Origin: Acanthochromis polyacanthus
Lineage: Eukaryota > Chordata > Actinopteri > Pomacentridae
Direction: 5' to 3'
Assembly (NCBI RefSeq): GCF_021347895.1
Contig: NC_067118.1
Location: forward strand, 43,366,755-43,430,754
DNA length: 64,000 nucleotides
Below the pieces are notes generated by a model, which made no database searches, was not told where the DNA came from, and saw only the letters and a list, made by a program, of their open reading frames with translations. Both the position numbers and the translations under genes were made by a program. Of this stretch, positions 14,291-25,865 are shown piece after piece. Each line of letters starts with the position of its first letter. Position 1 is the stretch's first letter.

Positions 14291-15404
14291 CTAAAATGAA
14301 ATTCTTCTCTAAACTTTGAGAGACATCCGTCTTTCCAGTATCATCTCACCGTCTGTCACAGAACTGGAGATTTAACTCTACCAACTGCATTTTCTTTGAC
14401 TTCTTTTCTGAAAATGTTGCACAGTTAGTCTTTCATTTGGATGGAAACTTGACGTGATGTATCGTGTACAGGAACTGATATTGTCTCACACAGATCTAAC
14501 AAAATCTTGGTTGCAAAGTGTGACTTTTGCACCGTGCTCATCTCTCGAGTGAAGCTCGGGTGTGACTGCTGTGAGACGAGACTTGACACTTCCTCCGACT
14601 GACTCAGAACATTTAGTGTCCTGCAGTATGCCGATAGCAGAGCAGTTTGGATAAAAATCACTAAAACATGCACGAAGAAAGCGAGATTTCCAGATACCTG
14701 AGGATGACTAATGCTGATGAAAACACCATGTAGGCTGATAAGCTACTGTAGCTACAGTAGGAGGCTAATTGGCTTACATTTATAGCACATGAGGGTTTAC
14801 ATCATCCTCTGCACATATCAGAGTTGAAGCGTGGGTCAGCCATTCATGACGGCCAGCCTGAACACACACGTGTTTGAAAAGCCCTTTGAGTTCATTCGAA
14901 TTCTAATTCTAGCTGCCCTTCACTGGTGACTTTTAGAGTTAATTCTAGGATCTTTTTTCTTGTTTTTGAAGCCTTGAATGGTCACACTCTTGCGTGAGAG
15001 TTTTGACGTAAATCTAAATGTTTCTGGGCTTTTGCTGTTCAGGTGGCACAGGAAACTCTGCCTGGAGGACAAACGGTGGAAAATAAATCTCCTCTAAAGA
15101 CTCGCTTTTATCATATGACTTATTCTTAACAGTTGGTATTTGTTGGAACTATTTGATTTATCCAATCTTGTGATTTTTTTTGTCTGATATCTTGTTTACT
15201 TGTGATATCAGTTTTTATCATGTATATAAACTTTCAGCAGAGATAATTTAGCCAAAACATTTAGAGTAGATGACGGTTACCAGGAGACGGGCTGGCTGTA
15301 AAAGCTTGTGATTTTTATTTATTTATTTTTTGCTGTGGTCAGCTTTAATTCAGCTCCAATTTATTTCTTTGATGACAAGTTTTCACGAGGAAAAAGTATG
15401 AAAG
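14291..15404. other. No gene recognised; perfect 18-bp palindrome
   Basis: CTACTGTAGCTACAGTAG at 14743-14760 is its own reverse complement. The surrounding 14700-14830 has TAATG and CTAATTGG motifs and could be conserved non-coding DNA. Nothing else was seen. Confidence 0.45.
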
Positions 15405-16200
15405 CATCCATTCATCCTCTCCAGTATCTGTGTAATCCATTCTGCTCAGTACGTCCCGAAGAAGCTTTGAAACACTTTCCAGAAGCAAACTACAGACCTT
15501 CTACAGCATCTTCTAATACACTTACAGAAACAACAACACAAATTCAGGTAGCCCCTTCCTCTACACTCTACACCAGTGAGCCCATCACCCTCTACCATAT
15601 ATCTCCAGGACTCAGATGGTACCGCCATACTTTCACTGTTTACAGACAATAAGTCTGTCCAGGACAAAGGGACTGATCATCAGTCCCTCCTCAGCAGCCC
15701 ATCCTCATCAAAAACACTGCAGTGGAAATAGTGGAACACCACAGACATCCAGAAAAAGAAGCCACCAGAGACTCTCAGCCATCCGTAAAATGAAAGGACT
15801 TCATGTTGCTCCTCATCTCCTTCTACTGCTGCATCAAAGCATCATCCAGTCCATCATCCAGTCCATTCTCCACCTGCTTCTATAACATGCTCTGTGTTAC
15901 AAACAAAACCAAATTCATAACCACCACAGCCTCTAAAATAATCGCTCTTCCCACACCCAACCTCACAGAATGAAACAACAGGACCGTTACACGACTTGAG
16001 AACATAATAGAGCAGGACATAACACACCCAAAAACCCGATGCCATCTGTTATAGCAACCCTTAGCAAAAGGCCCAGTAGGTCTGACCAGAGTGAGAACTG
16101 CACTTACATGTTGAACAGTGTTTTTGTTCCGTTTTTGTTCATGGAAATGAAGCAGAATGGTGGAAAAGAATTACCCCACGGGGACAATAAAGTCTGAGTG
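15405..16200 (+). pseudogene. LINE reverse transcriptase 3-prime remnant (L2/Rex1-like)
   Basis: A broken frame near 15610-15660 reads DSDGTAILSLFTDNKSVQD, a decayed form of the YADDT catalytic region. Further on, FYCCIKASSSPSSSPF then ASKIIALPTPNL and RLENIIEQDITHP match the C-terminal block usual in L2/Rex1-type LINEs. The copy ends with TTACCCCACGGGGACAATAA, a short 3-prime tail typical of that group. Many stops and shifts show it is dead. Confidence 0.65.
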
Positions 16201-16870
16201 TTGATTAGAACGTGGTGCCCTTTCCTAGCGTGCCTCTGTGGAACTGGTTGATTGCGGTTTAGAGTGTGACTAAGTGATTTCCGTCATTTGAAACAGAAGA
16301 AATAAGATGTCAGCAAATGCTCAGCTGATTTGGGCTGCAAACCCAGTAAACACAAGCCGGGTGATTGTCTGGATGTCAAAGATCTCTTTTCAACCAGCTA
16401 AATGTGGCTACATTGACGTGACAAAAAGCAACGTGTTCAGTTTTATTAGCTGTGTGCTTCCACATAATCATCACAGGGAGGAAATGGACAGCTGATGGCA
16501 TCCAGAATAACCTCCCATTGGGTATCAATACGTCTTCATACAGTTTCAGTTTAGGTTGGGCTGCATCGATGGAGCTGTTGTGAACTTAGCGACGATGAGC
16601 TACTCAGATGTCTTCATTAAAACCTTCTGCTGTGACAGTTTCTCCTTTTATGTTTCTCAAACTGCTCATCCAAATTACTTTAAACTCGACGCTACACTTC
16701 CACATGTCCCCAACAACACGCCTACGAAGTATGAAGTAGATCAGATGGATGGTGGTTGAGAAAAATGAAGAACAGAAGGACACACGTACAGACTCCTTCA
16801 TTCGTTCATGAGATTTAAAGGTGTTTAGATGCTTAGATTAATTATTTCTGTAATGTAGCTCAACCAAGCT
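16201..16870. other. No gene recognised
   Basis: Small frames at 16307-16495 and 16556-16759 lack motifs or splice context. Confidence 0.5.
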
Positions 16871-16877
16871 CATCGTG

Positions 16878-17426
16878 CAGCCCGATCTCACGAGGATTCG
16901 TGAAACTGTCACGTAAGTTTTAGTTTCGGTTTCGTGCGCACCAACACGATTTCGTCATGTTTTTCGTGCCGCTCACCACGAAATGCGCACCAATGTATTT
17001 TAAACGGCGGACTTTTCGTGCCACTCAGAACGTATTTCAAAAGAATGTGTATATTATATTTTTAATGTAAAACCGTGGCGAATCCAACGCTATATTTTGC
17101 ATGACATCGTCCCTAAACATAACCCTAACCATAATCCTAACCATAACCTAACCATAAGCCGGTGGTACACTTACCAATTTGCATAGGAATGTCAAGAATG
17201 TCCGGCGGCCGGCGGCCGCAAACGCGATCACACAAGCAGTATACGCCGATGGACAGCTTAGATCGTCATGAATCCGCCGGTATAAACCACTTTCAGATGT
17301 GATTACCACAGCGAAAAACATTTCGTGGTGAGCGGCACGAAAAACATGACGAAATCGTGTTGGTGCGCATGAAACCGAAACTAAAACTTACGTGACAGTT
17401 TCACGAATCCCCGTGAGACCGGGTTG
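16878..17426 (-). mobile_element. Long-TIR non-autonomous DNA element, copy 2
   Basis: Same family as 9107-9667 but inverted: it begins CAGCCCGATCTCACGAGG and ends CGTGAGACCGGGTTG. CATCGTG at 16871-16877 is repeated exactly at 17427-17433, again a 7-bp target duplication. Inverted ends are about 105-110 bp. The internal GGTTATGG-type run appears here as CCATAACC. No reading frame. Confidence 0.88.
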
Positions 17427-17433
17427 CATCGTG

Positions 17434-19299
17434 TGAGTTTTACAACCACTACTTAGTCTAAACTGTTGTTTGCTGACCATATAGACTGTGAGGAAGCCCT
17501 TTATAGACAAACTCCAAAATACGAGTTTTATCTCTGCATTTTACTCATAAACTATCAGACACAACTGATGACTCTAAGATTTAGCTAGCACTACAGAGCT
17601 CTATTTCCTGGTTGTCCCACTCCTTCAGTCTTCATTCCAGGTGTTGGTGTGTTCCTTCGCCTGGCAACCCGACCTGACCAGAAACCCTCTCACCAGGTCA
17701 GAGGTCTCACATCGGGGGTTCTCTAAAGTTTTCTTCAGCTTTAAACACAATGTGTACTCATCTGCAGTGCTTTAAACAAGTGCACAGTTAAAGCTGGATG
17801 TCTGTTTTCAGCCTCCTGCTGACCCGTCTGTCATAAACCAGTCTCATGTCTCTACAGGGAGCGCTGTGATCCCAACAAAAGCTTTGTTTCAGCTGAAGCC
17901 TCGGCACTATTGAAACTGATGAGGGCTCAGTTCCCTAATAGCATCTCAGTGGATCTTTGTTTTAATTGTGAATCGCTGAACCGAAATGATCTTTAGATTG
18001 GGGTGGAATCACAGTTAGAACAGAGACTCCCACATAGAAGTCTCCCCTGTGGTCTCCCAGTTTAAGCATTCCAGAAATAGACATCCTATAATATGTAATA
18101 CTAACCCTGAACACAAAGTGACCTGTGTTGGACCAAATGAGCTTAACAGGGTTTAGTTTCATAACTTGATGGAATGACGTTGGCGAATCTTGTCCTATGT
18201 TTCATGATCACATGGTTCCACTAATTACTGCTTAGGAGGATGGAAGCATTGGCAGATATGAAAGAATTAAAGTGATGCACTTTTACTTGTAGTCAAGTCA
18301 TTTAATTTAACAGATTTTCTTCTCGTGCTCATAATGATTCATGGTGAGATGTATTACTTTAATTCTAGGTAGAAAACTAGAAAAAGTCCAACGATCCTGT
18401 TAGTGCTGGACCTGATTAGAAACAGGAAACAGCTACTGATCTAAAAAAGTCATTTTTAAAAGAAGCTCAGTGCATTTTTGTGACATAAAAACATTTCTTT
18501 TTTGTAAAGATTACTGAACTAGACCCAAAGGTCTGTACGATGATTAGGTTAGCCACTTAGTGTTATATAAAGCTTAGAACAGTATGCATAATGCACAACA
18601 AGGACACACTCTGGATTACATCAGTCCTGCACAAACACAACTTGTTCCATTACGTAAACATAGACTTACATGTTCTACAGGATATCTGAAATACTCAATA
18701 ATATTTCCATCTTTCCTCAGTGTTTCTGCTCAGAGAAGCTCAGTTAGCTTCTTCTGCTTCATACAAAATACATTCCGGCTGGACTTTGGTTTCCAACAAT
18801 AAGGGCCAACCTATCGGTATTTAGATGATTTAGTGGCATTAAGCATCCACACTGTGTGCAAAGTGTACTAATATTGTAGCAAGTAATTATTATTTCTAAA
18901 CAAAGCACCTAGAATGAAAGAAAAGCATCTGTGTTGGAGGTGAATGACGCCATGCTGACTCTAAAAACTGCTCCTGTTGACAGCAGTGTTGGAAGAGAAT
19001 CTCTGAGCAAAACAAAGAATCTCAGTGGTAATTTTTTACAATATTTTCACCAGATGCATCCATCTTGCTGTTCTCCAGTCTCTGGCTTGTTTTTTGCTAG
19101 CCACTGTTGGAGCTGAGTCCAGGTTTGAAGGCTTCTGGTGTTTATTTTCAGAACCGTTCCATGTTTGGCTCAAGGCAGTGACGTCTTGGGTTGACTTTGG
19201 AACATGGCTTCTGGGAACTTTGGATGTTCTTGGTGTGTTGCCACTAGAGTTGAAATCACTCCACCAGACTGATTAATGGAAGGCTGAAGGTGTTCATCT
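17434..19299. other. No gene recognised
   Basis: AT-rich sequence with scattered small frames only. Region 18990-19290 is mildly open on + (19025-19276) but shows no motif; it may be upstream LINE sequence too decayed to call. Confidence 0.5.
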
Positions 19300-19462
19300 G
19301 ACTTCTGCAGAAGATGTGGTCTCTGTTGACTGACAGTTACCACCTCCAAGTCTGAGATGAAGGTTCTCTGCTGGAAACTGGTGGACTGAGGTGAGTTGCT
19401 TCCTCAAACAAAGATGTTTAAGTAGATTGGGATCTTCTTCTTGAGTGTGATATGGACAGATG
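19300..19462 (+). pseudogene. Rex3/RTE-like LINE internal fragment
   Basis: The segment CTGACAGTTACCACCTCCAA, GTCTGAG, GGTTCTCTGCTGGAAAC, GGTGGACTGAGG and then GAGTTGCTTCCTCAAAC followed by AAGTAGATTGGGATCTTC matches, in order, the region downstream of the catalytic motif in Rex3/RTE LINEs. It is short, frameshifted and runs into a (GGAT)n array. Confidence 0.5.
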
Positions 19463-19463
19463 G

Positions 19464-19525
19464 TGGATGGATGGATGGATGGATGGATGGATGGATGGAT
19501 GGATGGATGGATGGGTGGGTGGGTG
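19464..19525 (+). repeat. (GGAT)n tetranucleotide repeat
   Basis: About 12 GGAT units, then GGGT variants. Confidence 0.95.
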
Positions 19526-20829
<1,304 letters not shown>

Positions 20830-20867
20830 AGTGGAATGCTGCACCAGTTCCCACCACTCTTAAAGCC

Positions 20868-22135
20868 AGTGGGCTGATCAGCAGATAATGAATTCCTACC
20901 AGCAGCAAACAGAAAAGGTGAAGGAAGGAATCCATTAACTAAGATCGCACCTAAGATTTGGATTTTTTTTTCTCTTTGACAGCTGTTAACTTTTTAGACG
21001 CTTTTATTCTGCAGCTTTAACCCTCATGTCGTCCTGCGGGTCAAACTGACTCGTTTAAAAATTTGAAAATGTGAAAAAAAAACATATTTTTACAGTGAAA
21101 CTTCTGATGTCCACATTTTCAGCATTTTTGGGAAATTTCTGAACATTTTTGGTGGAAAAAATAAATGTTAAAAATGTTTCTTTAAGAACATATCAGAAGT
21201 TTTACTGATATATATGTAATCATTTTAGATATTTTTAGAATTTTTTTTGAAAGATTTTTACTAATTTTTATGAAAATAGTTACAAGAATTTTCTTGCCAA
21301 ATTTGGGGGATTTTTTTTTTTTCAAATCAAACTTTTAAGGGAATCTTTTAAGGAATTATTGGAATTTTCTTCCTGAAGGTTTTGCAAATTTTCAGAAATT
21401 TGAAGAATTTTTTTGCTGAATTTTTGATTTTTTTTCACAGAGGGAAACAATATTTTTTGGTGCCATAAATGAGGACAACAGGAGGGTTAAACTGAGACTG
21501 TTTGTCACTCTTACAGCACAGATTTAGTAATAATTAATCTAGTACTAGAATGGACCAAAAACACAGCAAATGAAGGAAGAAATATGTTAGCAAAGACTGG
21601 AACCTAAAATTTCCAATAAATATTCCTTGGTTTCTCTTTATTTTGACCATTTTTTGTTGTAATTTTGTTTTAGTTTTGTGTGAATTAGTGCTTCTACTTC
21701 TCAGCAGACCAAAAAGGTGAAATAAGGAGTGCGTTAACTAAGATTTTAACCTAAATTTTCCATCAAATATTCCTTAAAAACACAGTGTCTCCTACTTAGA
21801 TCATTTTAATGTAATTTTGTCTGGTTTTGATCATGTTACTGGTTTGTGGCTCTTACAGTACACATTCAGTGACTCTTTTCCCAGTTGTCTGATCAGCAGA
21901 TAATGAATTCCTGCTTCTACGAGCTGCAGACACAAACAAAAAAGTAAAGCAGGCTAGCTAAGATTTTAACCTAAAGTTTCCTTCAAATAGTTTCTCTTTA
22001 CTTAGACCATTTTCAGTGCAGTTTGATCGTGTTGTTTGTCACGTTCACAGTACAAATTCAGTCATCGTTACTTTAGTTGTCTGATCAGCAGAAAATAAAT
22101 TCCTGCTAAATCAGACCCACCAAACACTCTGTTCT
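20868..22135 (+). repeat. Degenerate tandem array of roughly 220-bp units
   Basis: Ordered landmarks recur: CTGATCAGCAGATAATGAAT, then AACTAAGATTTTAACCTAAA, TTTCCATCAAATATTCC, TTACTTAGACCATTTT, GTTTGTCAC and TTACAGYACA. Recognisable units start near 20873, 21541, 21700 and 21935, with a further partial unit at 23410-23610. The units are strongly diverged. A TTAA-type element is inserted within the first unit at 21021-21486. There is no coding potential. Confidence 0.7.
21021..21486 (+). mobile_element. TTAA-target MITE, copy A
   Basis: The element starts CCCTCATGTCGTCCTGCGGG and ends GAGGACAACAGGAGGG. TTAA lies exactly on both sides (21017-21020 and 21487-21490). The interior is AT-rich with landmarks CTTCTGATGTCCACATTTTC, ACTGATATATATG and TTCTTCCTGAAGGTTTTGC. 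Related copies are at 25487, 48196, 50821, 55262 and 57004. The TTAA duplication fits piggyBac- or Kolobok-derived elements. No transposase. Confidence 0.85.
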
Positions 22136-23263
22136 TCAATCAAAGGTTCATAAGAGTTAACATTTTGCGTATGCAGGTATCGGCTGGTCGTGAACCAAAC
22201 AGAGGACCCTGTAATTCTGAGCTTTAATCAAACTTCTGCTCTTTTGGAGAGAATTCAGCTCAGATCCCAGCAAGGACAGATAAGAGAGAAAGCAGGGAAA
22301 TCACCTACTAAAAGACGCTCTTTAAAGCTCAGACCGCACACAGACACATGCAGAGCTTTTTAAAAATGCCCACAAGCATCAGATCCTGCAAGTCACAGAA
22401 TCAGCTTTAGCTTTATGTTCTGTCTTCAGCGTGTTCCTGGGATGTCTGTGGGCCTCTCCTGCTTATAATGTTTCCTTTAATGCGTAAATTGTAGATGTTT
22501 TCTAATAGACAAAGTGAAAATTTTAGAAAATTTAATAAGATTCTGCAGCCATTTCCTGTGTTGAACATGTCAGCATTTGGAAAAGTTAACAGCTCTGTAG
22601 GTCAGTAGTTAAAGAAGAAAAGCAGAAATCTGTCAGGAGCTCCGTTAACTACAACAACAGTGAATTTCTGACTCCACATTTTGTCACATGAAAGTAAAGC
22701 AGCTCTGAAAACAGCGGGTTCAGTGGATTAATGATCTGAAACGTGTAGCATCATCTCAAAGATATTCCCCCTCACATCAACAAACTGACATTAAAACATC
22801 TGGATTTAGAAAGACTTGGATTTGAGAAGACATTTTTGCTGAAAAGTAAGCAGATAAGACACAAACACACACACACACACACACACACTGCAGTGCTGCC
22901 TCATTAAAGAGACGTGATGGCGCTGAGCAGACCCAACGAGATGATTCCTGATCCTGATGGGCACTGATCCAAGCAGACAGGCTGCTCTCAGCACCGTCCA
23001 GGATTAACACACACACACACACCTACACACACACCTCCCTCCAGGCGCTGCTGAAACACTAGATTGTGCAGTTATTAGTGTGAGAGTGCTCATGGACCCC
23101 TGAGGGAAATCTGAGAGCAGCTCAGCACTGAACACATTTCAGGAAACAGCAGCAGCACGACTCACACAGGTGATTCTACCTGTCACAATATGTCACGTAG
23201 ATTCACACACACACACGTATATACGTACATATAGAGTACACACTGTGTGACGCTACCTGCTGC
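22136..23263. other. No gene recognised; two short (AC)n runs
   Basis: (AC)n occurs at about 22865-22888 and 23007-23034. Frames across them are artefacts. Another short CA run is at 23203-23216. Confidence 0.55.
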
Positions 23264-23405
23264 AGTGGGTAGAGTTCACATAAGCATCATATGGAAATGC
23301 ATCACTTCGATTCATTTTCAACCATTTTCAGACATTTGTGGGTTTTAGAGCTGCTGGACGGCATCAGGGGTCTATAGAGTGGAGTTTGCATGTTTTTCCA
23401 GTGCC
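23264..23405 (+). repeat. tRNA-related SINE fragment
   Basis: Starts with CTGCAGTGGGTAGAG, a tRNA A-box-like phrase, and later has GTGGAGTTTGCATGTTTTTC, matching the body of the SINE at 55413-55759. The B box is decayed. Confidence 0.5.
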
Positions 23406-23409
23406 GACA

Positions 23410-23610
23410 TGATGGAAAGAGTGCATTAACTAAGATTGTTAGCCAAGTTTTCCATCAAATATTTGTTCAAATGAAGAAAGGTCCTTTACTTAGACTGTTT
23501 TTAGTGTCTTTTTTATGAGTTTTAATCTTGTTTGTCACTCTAATAGCACACATGCAGCAATAATCAATCACTACACTGACTAAATCAGACCAAACTTTTT
23601 ACTGTTTTGT
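23410..23610 (+). repeat. Displaced unit of the roughly 220-bp repeat
   Basis: GCATTAACTAAGATTGTTAG, TTTTCCATCAAATATTTG, CTTTACTTAGACTG, TTGTTTGTCACTC and CTAAATCAGACC follow the same order as the array at 20868-22135. Confidence 0.65.
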
Positions 23611-23697
23611 ACTTTTATTGAAAATAAATAAAAGTTAAATGCATTCATAGGCAGGTTGTGAGCCACATTTACTACAACGAACACACTACTACTACTA

Positions 23698-24253
23698 GTT
23701 GGGTTTCCATTACAGTTTTTCGCAAAATAAAAGTGATATTTCTAAAATTTCGACAAAGTATATTTGCGCTTTGAACGTGTTTCCGTTGAAGGTTGTTCTG
23801 GGCAGAAGCATCATAACTCTCGTAAAATATCATCCCGCGAGATTTCAGTGCAGGAAGATGGACGCCCAAAACCTGCTGTGTGTAGGTGTTGTTATGTTTA
23901 CATCGACTGCTGTTTGCTGTCTAGTATGACAGTGATGTTTTTCTCAAGAATAATGGCAAGAAAATTCTTGGTCTCCTCTTCTGTCCACACGTACCGCGCC
24001 ATGTTTACTCCGAGAGAACCGGTCATGTGACCAGGTACGTCACGTCTGGTGACGTATAATTGTGGAAAAAGTGTTTCTATTGCGCTTTTGAGATATTTTT
24101 CAATATCGAAACGTCTGAAAAACCACCTCATGAGAGTAAAAACTTTTTAGCGATATTTTAGTCCTTTTTCAAAATTCAGGTGTTTCCATTACTGTTTTTT
24201 ATTGCTCCATTTACATTTTGCGCATATCTAAGGGTAATGGAAACGCAGCTACT
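23698..24253. mobile_element. Harbinger-like element with decayed coding remnant
   Basis: The ends are inverted: GTTGGGTTTCCATTACAG at the left, and GGTAATGGAAACGCAG at the right. The element sits inside a (CTA)n stretch, so the duplicated target cannot be defined. The - strand carries a short frame (23898-24002) resembling the start of a Myb/SANT-like protein. The Harbinger assignment is inferred from the ends and this remnant. Confidence 0.65.
23898..24002 (-). pseudogene. Truncated Myb/SANT-like N-terminus of a transposon protein
   Basis: A 34-residue frame begins MARYVWTEEETKNFLAIILE. The tryptophan, acidic cluster and hydrophobic helix resemble the first helix of the Myb/SANT-like DNA-binding protein encoded by Harbinger elements. 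The frame stops soon after, before helices two and three. A longer frame from 24131 reaches the same stop, but the ATG at 24002 fits the domain start better. It lies inside the inverted-repeat element and is probably not functional. Confidence 0.45.
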
Positions 24254-24254
24254 A

Positions 24255-24480
24255 CTACCCACAGCTCAGTGGGTAGAGGGATCCGTCACCTTAAATTAAA
24301 TCAGTTTAAACCCGTTTTATTTTCAGCCATTTACAGGAAGACGTTTCTGGATTTTAAGCTGCATTGAAGGTCAGCGTTGGGCCTTTCAGTCTGCATGTTC
24401 TCTCTGAGCCTTTGGGTGGTCTGCTGCCTCCGATAGTCACAACACATGCACTAAATGAGCTGTAGGTGTGAGTGTTAGCA
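24255..24480 (+). repeat. tRNA-related SINE fragment
   Basis: ACAGCTCAGTGGGTAGAGGG is an A-box-like tRNA segment. Downstream, GTCTGCATGTTCTCTCTGAG and a CTGCTGCCTCCGATAGTC phrase parallel the SINE body at 55413-55759. It directly abuts the Harbinger-like element. Confidence 0.55.
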
Positions 24481-25486
24481 CGCATGGTTTGTCTGTTTGT
24501 GTTAGCCGTGTGCTAACCTGCTAACCAGCTCCTCATGGCCTTTAACAGGAAGTTTCTTTAACATACAATAAGGACATCTAGCTGTTTTATCTTCTGATCT
24601 GATTTTCCGTTGATACTTTTTCTCATGCATGTGTCAAACAGCAGAGATCCGTAAAGAAATCTCTGCTTGTTTTTGATTCCTTCCACAAAACAAACTGTCA
24701 TCAACCCTTAAACGCTCACTGAGTGTGTAAAGCTTCACTTTCTCCAGGCGAGGCATTCCAAAAATGCAGCCATTCACGGGCAGACATGCAGAGCGACACA
24801 CACCTGTACAGCTACTGTACTTTCAGCTTCACCACAAACGAGGCTCTGCTTTTAGATGTAAAACAGCTGCACACACAAACACGTCGCTCCCAGGCACATA
24901 TTTGTCAGGTGTTCTGTCTGGCGGGCCAGAAATCCCCTCCGTCAGGCAGTAATTGAGGATAGTTAGAGGGAAGAGGAGAGACAGGATGAATAAATGATTG
25001 TGAGGAGAGGAGCAGGATGATATAAAATAGTTGCTCTAACATTAGATTTGGGCTTCATCTCTTTGTGTATCTCCAGTTAAACTGATAGTCTGTCAGAGGC
25101 CACCCATAAAGCACCTGGAAACTTATTTATTATAGTCAGAGACAAAAAAACAGGGATTATGATGAAGGAGAGGCACAGGAAGTCTCCTAAAGATATTCAT
25201 TTAAAATAAAGATGCTTTTCTTATGCCAACGTTTGACTTTCTTGGTACAGACTGTGTTTTGGTTTCCTAGGCAACCACGTCCCAGCCAGGTGACATGGAC
25301 GGTCCTCGGTATGATCAGGTGTAACGCTGATGCAGCCACAAAAACATCCAACTCAATGCTCAAAAAATCAGCAAAATGTTTGTTTAGATGGACGACCAAA
25401 GCAATTAAACTGTAGTTTTTTTTAGATCAGCCTCACTGGTTGGAAACTTTTTTCCATCAGGTTTATCCAATCAGCTGACTGCTTTA
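24481..25486. other. No gene recognised
   Basis: Only short frames without motifs were seen. Confidence 0.5.
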
Positions 25487-25854
25487 CCCTCCTGTTGTCC
25501 TCATTTAACGGCACCAAAAAATATTGTTTCCTCGTCTGAAAAAATCCAAAAATTCAGCACAAAAATGCCCAGAATTTCTGAAAATTTGCAAAACCTTCAG
25601 GAAGAAAATTCCAATAATTCCTTAAAAGTTTCCCTCAAAAGTTTTATTTGGAAAAAAAAATTGGCAAGAAAATTCTTGTACATATTTTCAGATTTTTTTT
25701 TGCAAATGTTCGTAACATTTTTTTTCACCAAAAAATGTTCAGAAATTTCCCAAAAATGTTGAAAATGTGAACATCAGAAGTTTCACTGTGAAAATATATT
25801 TATTTTCCACATTTTCAAACTTTGAAACGGATCAGTTTGAAACTCACACGAGGG
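25487..25854 (-). mobile_element. TTAA-target MITE, copy B
   Basis: It begins CCCTCCTGTTGTCCTCATTT and ends ACTCACACGAGGG, the reverse orientation of copy A. The flanks are TTTA (25483-25486) and TTAA (25855-25858), a mutated TTAA duplication. It is shorter than copy A by an internal deletion. The minisatellite begins within about 15 bp of its right edge. Confidence 0.85.
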
Positions 25855-25865
25855 TTAAAAGTGAT

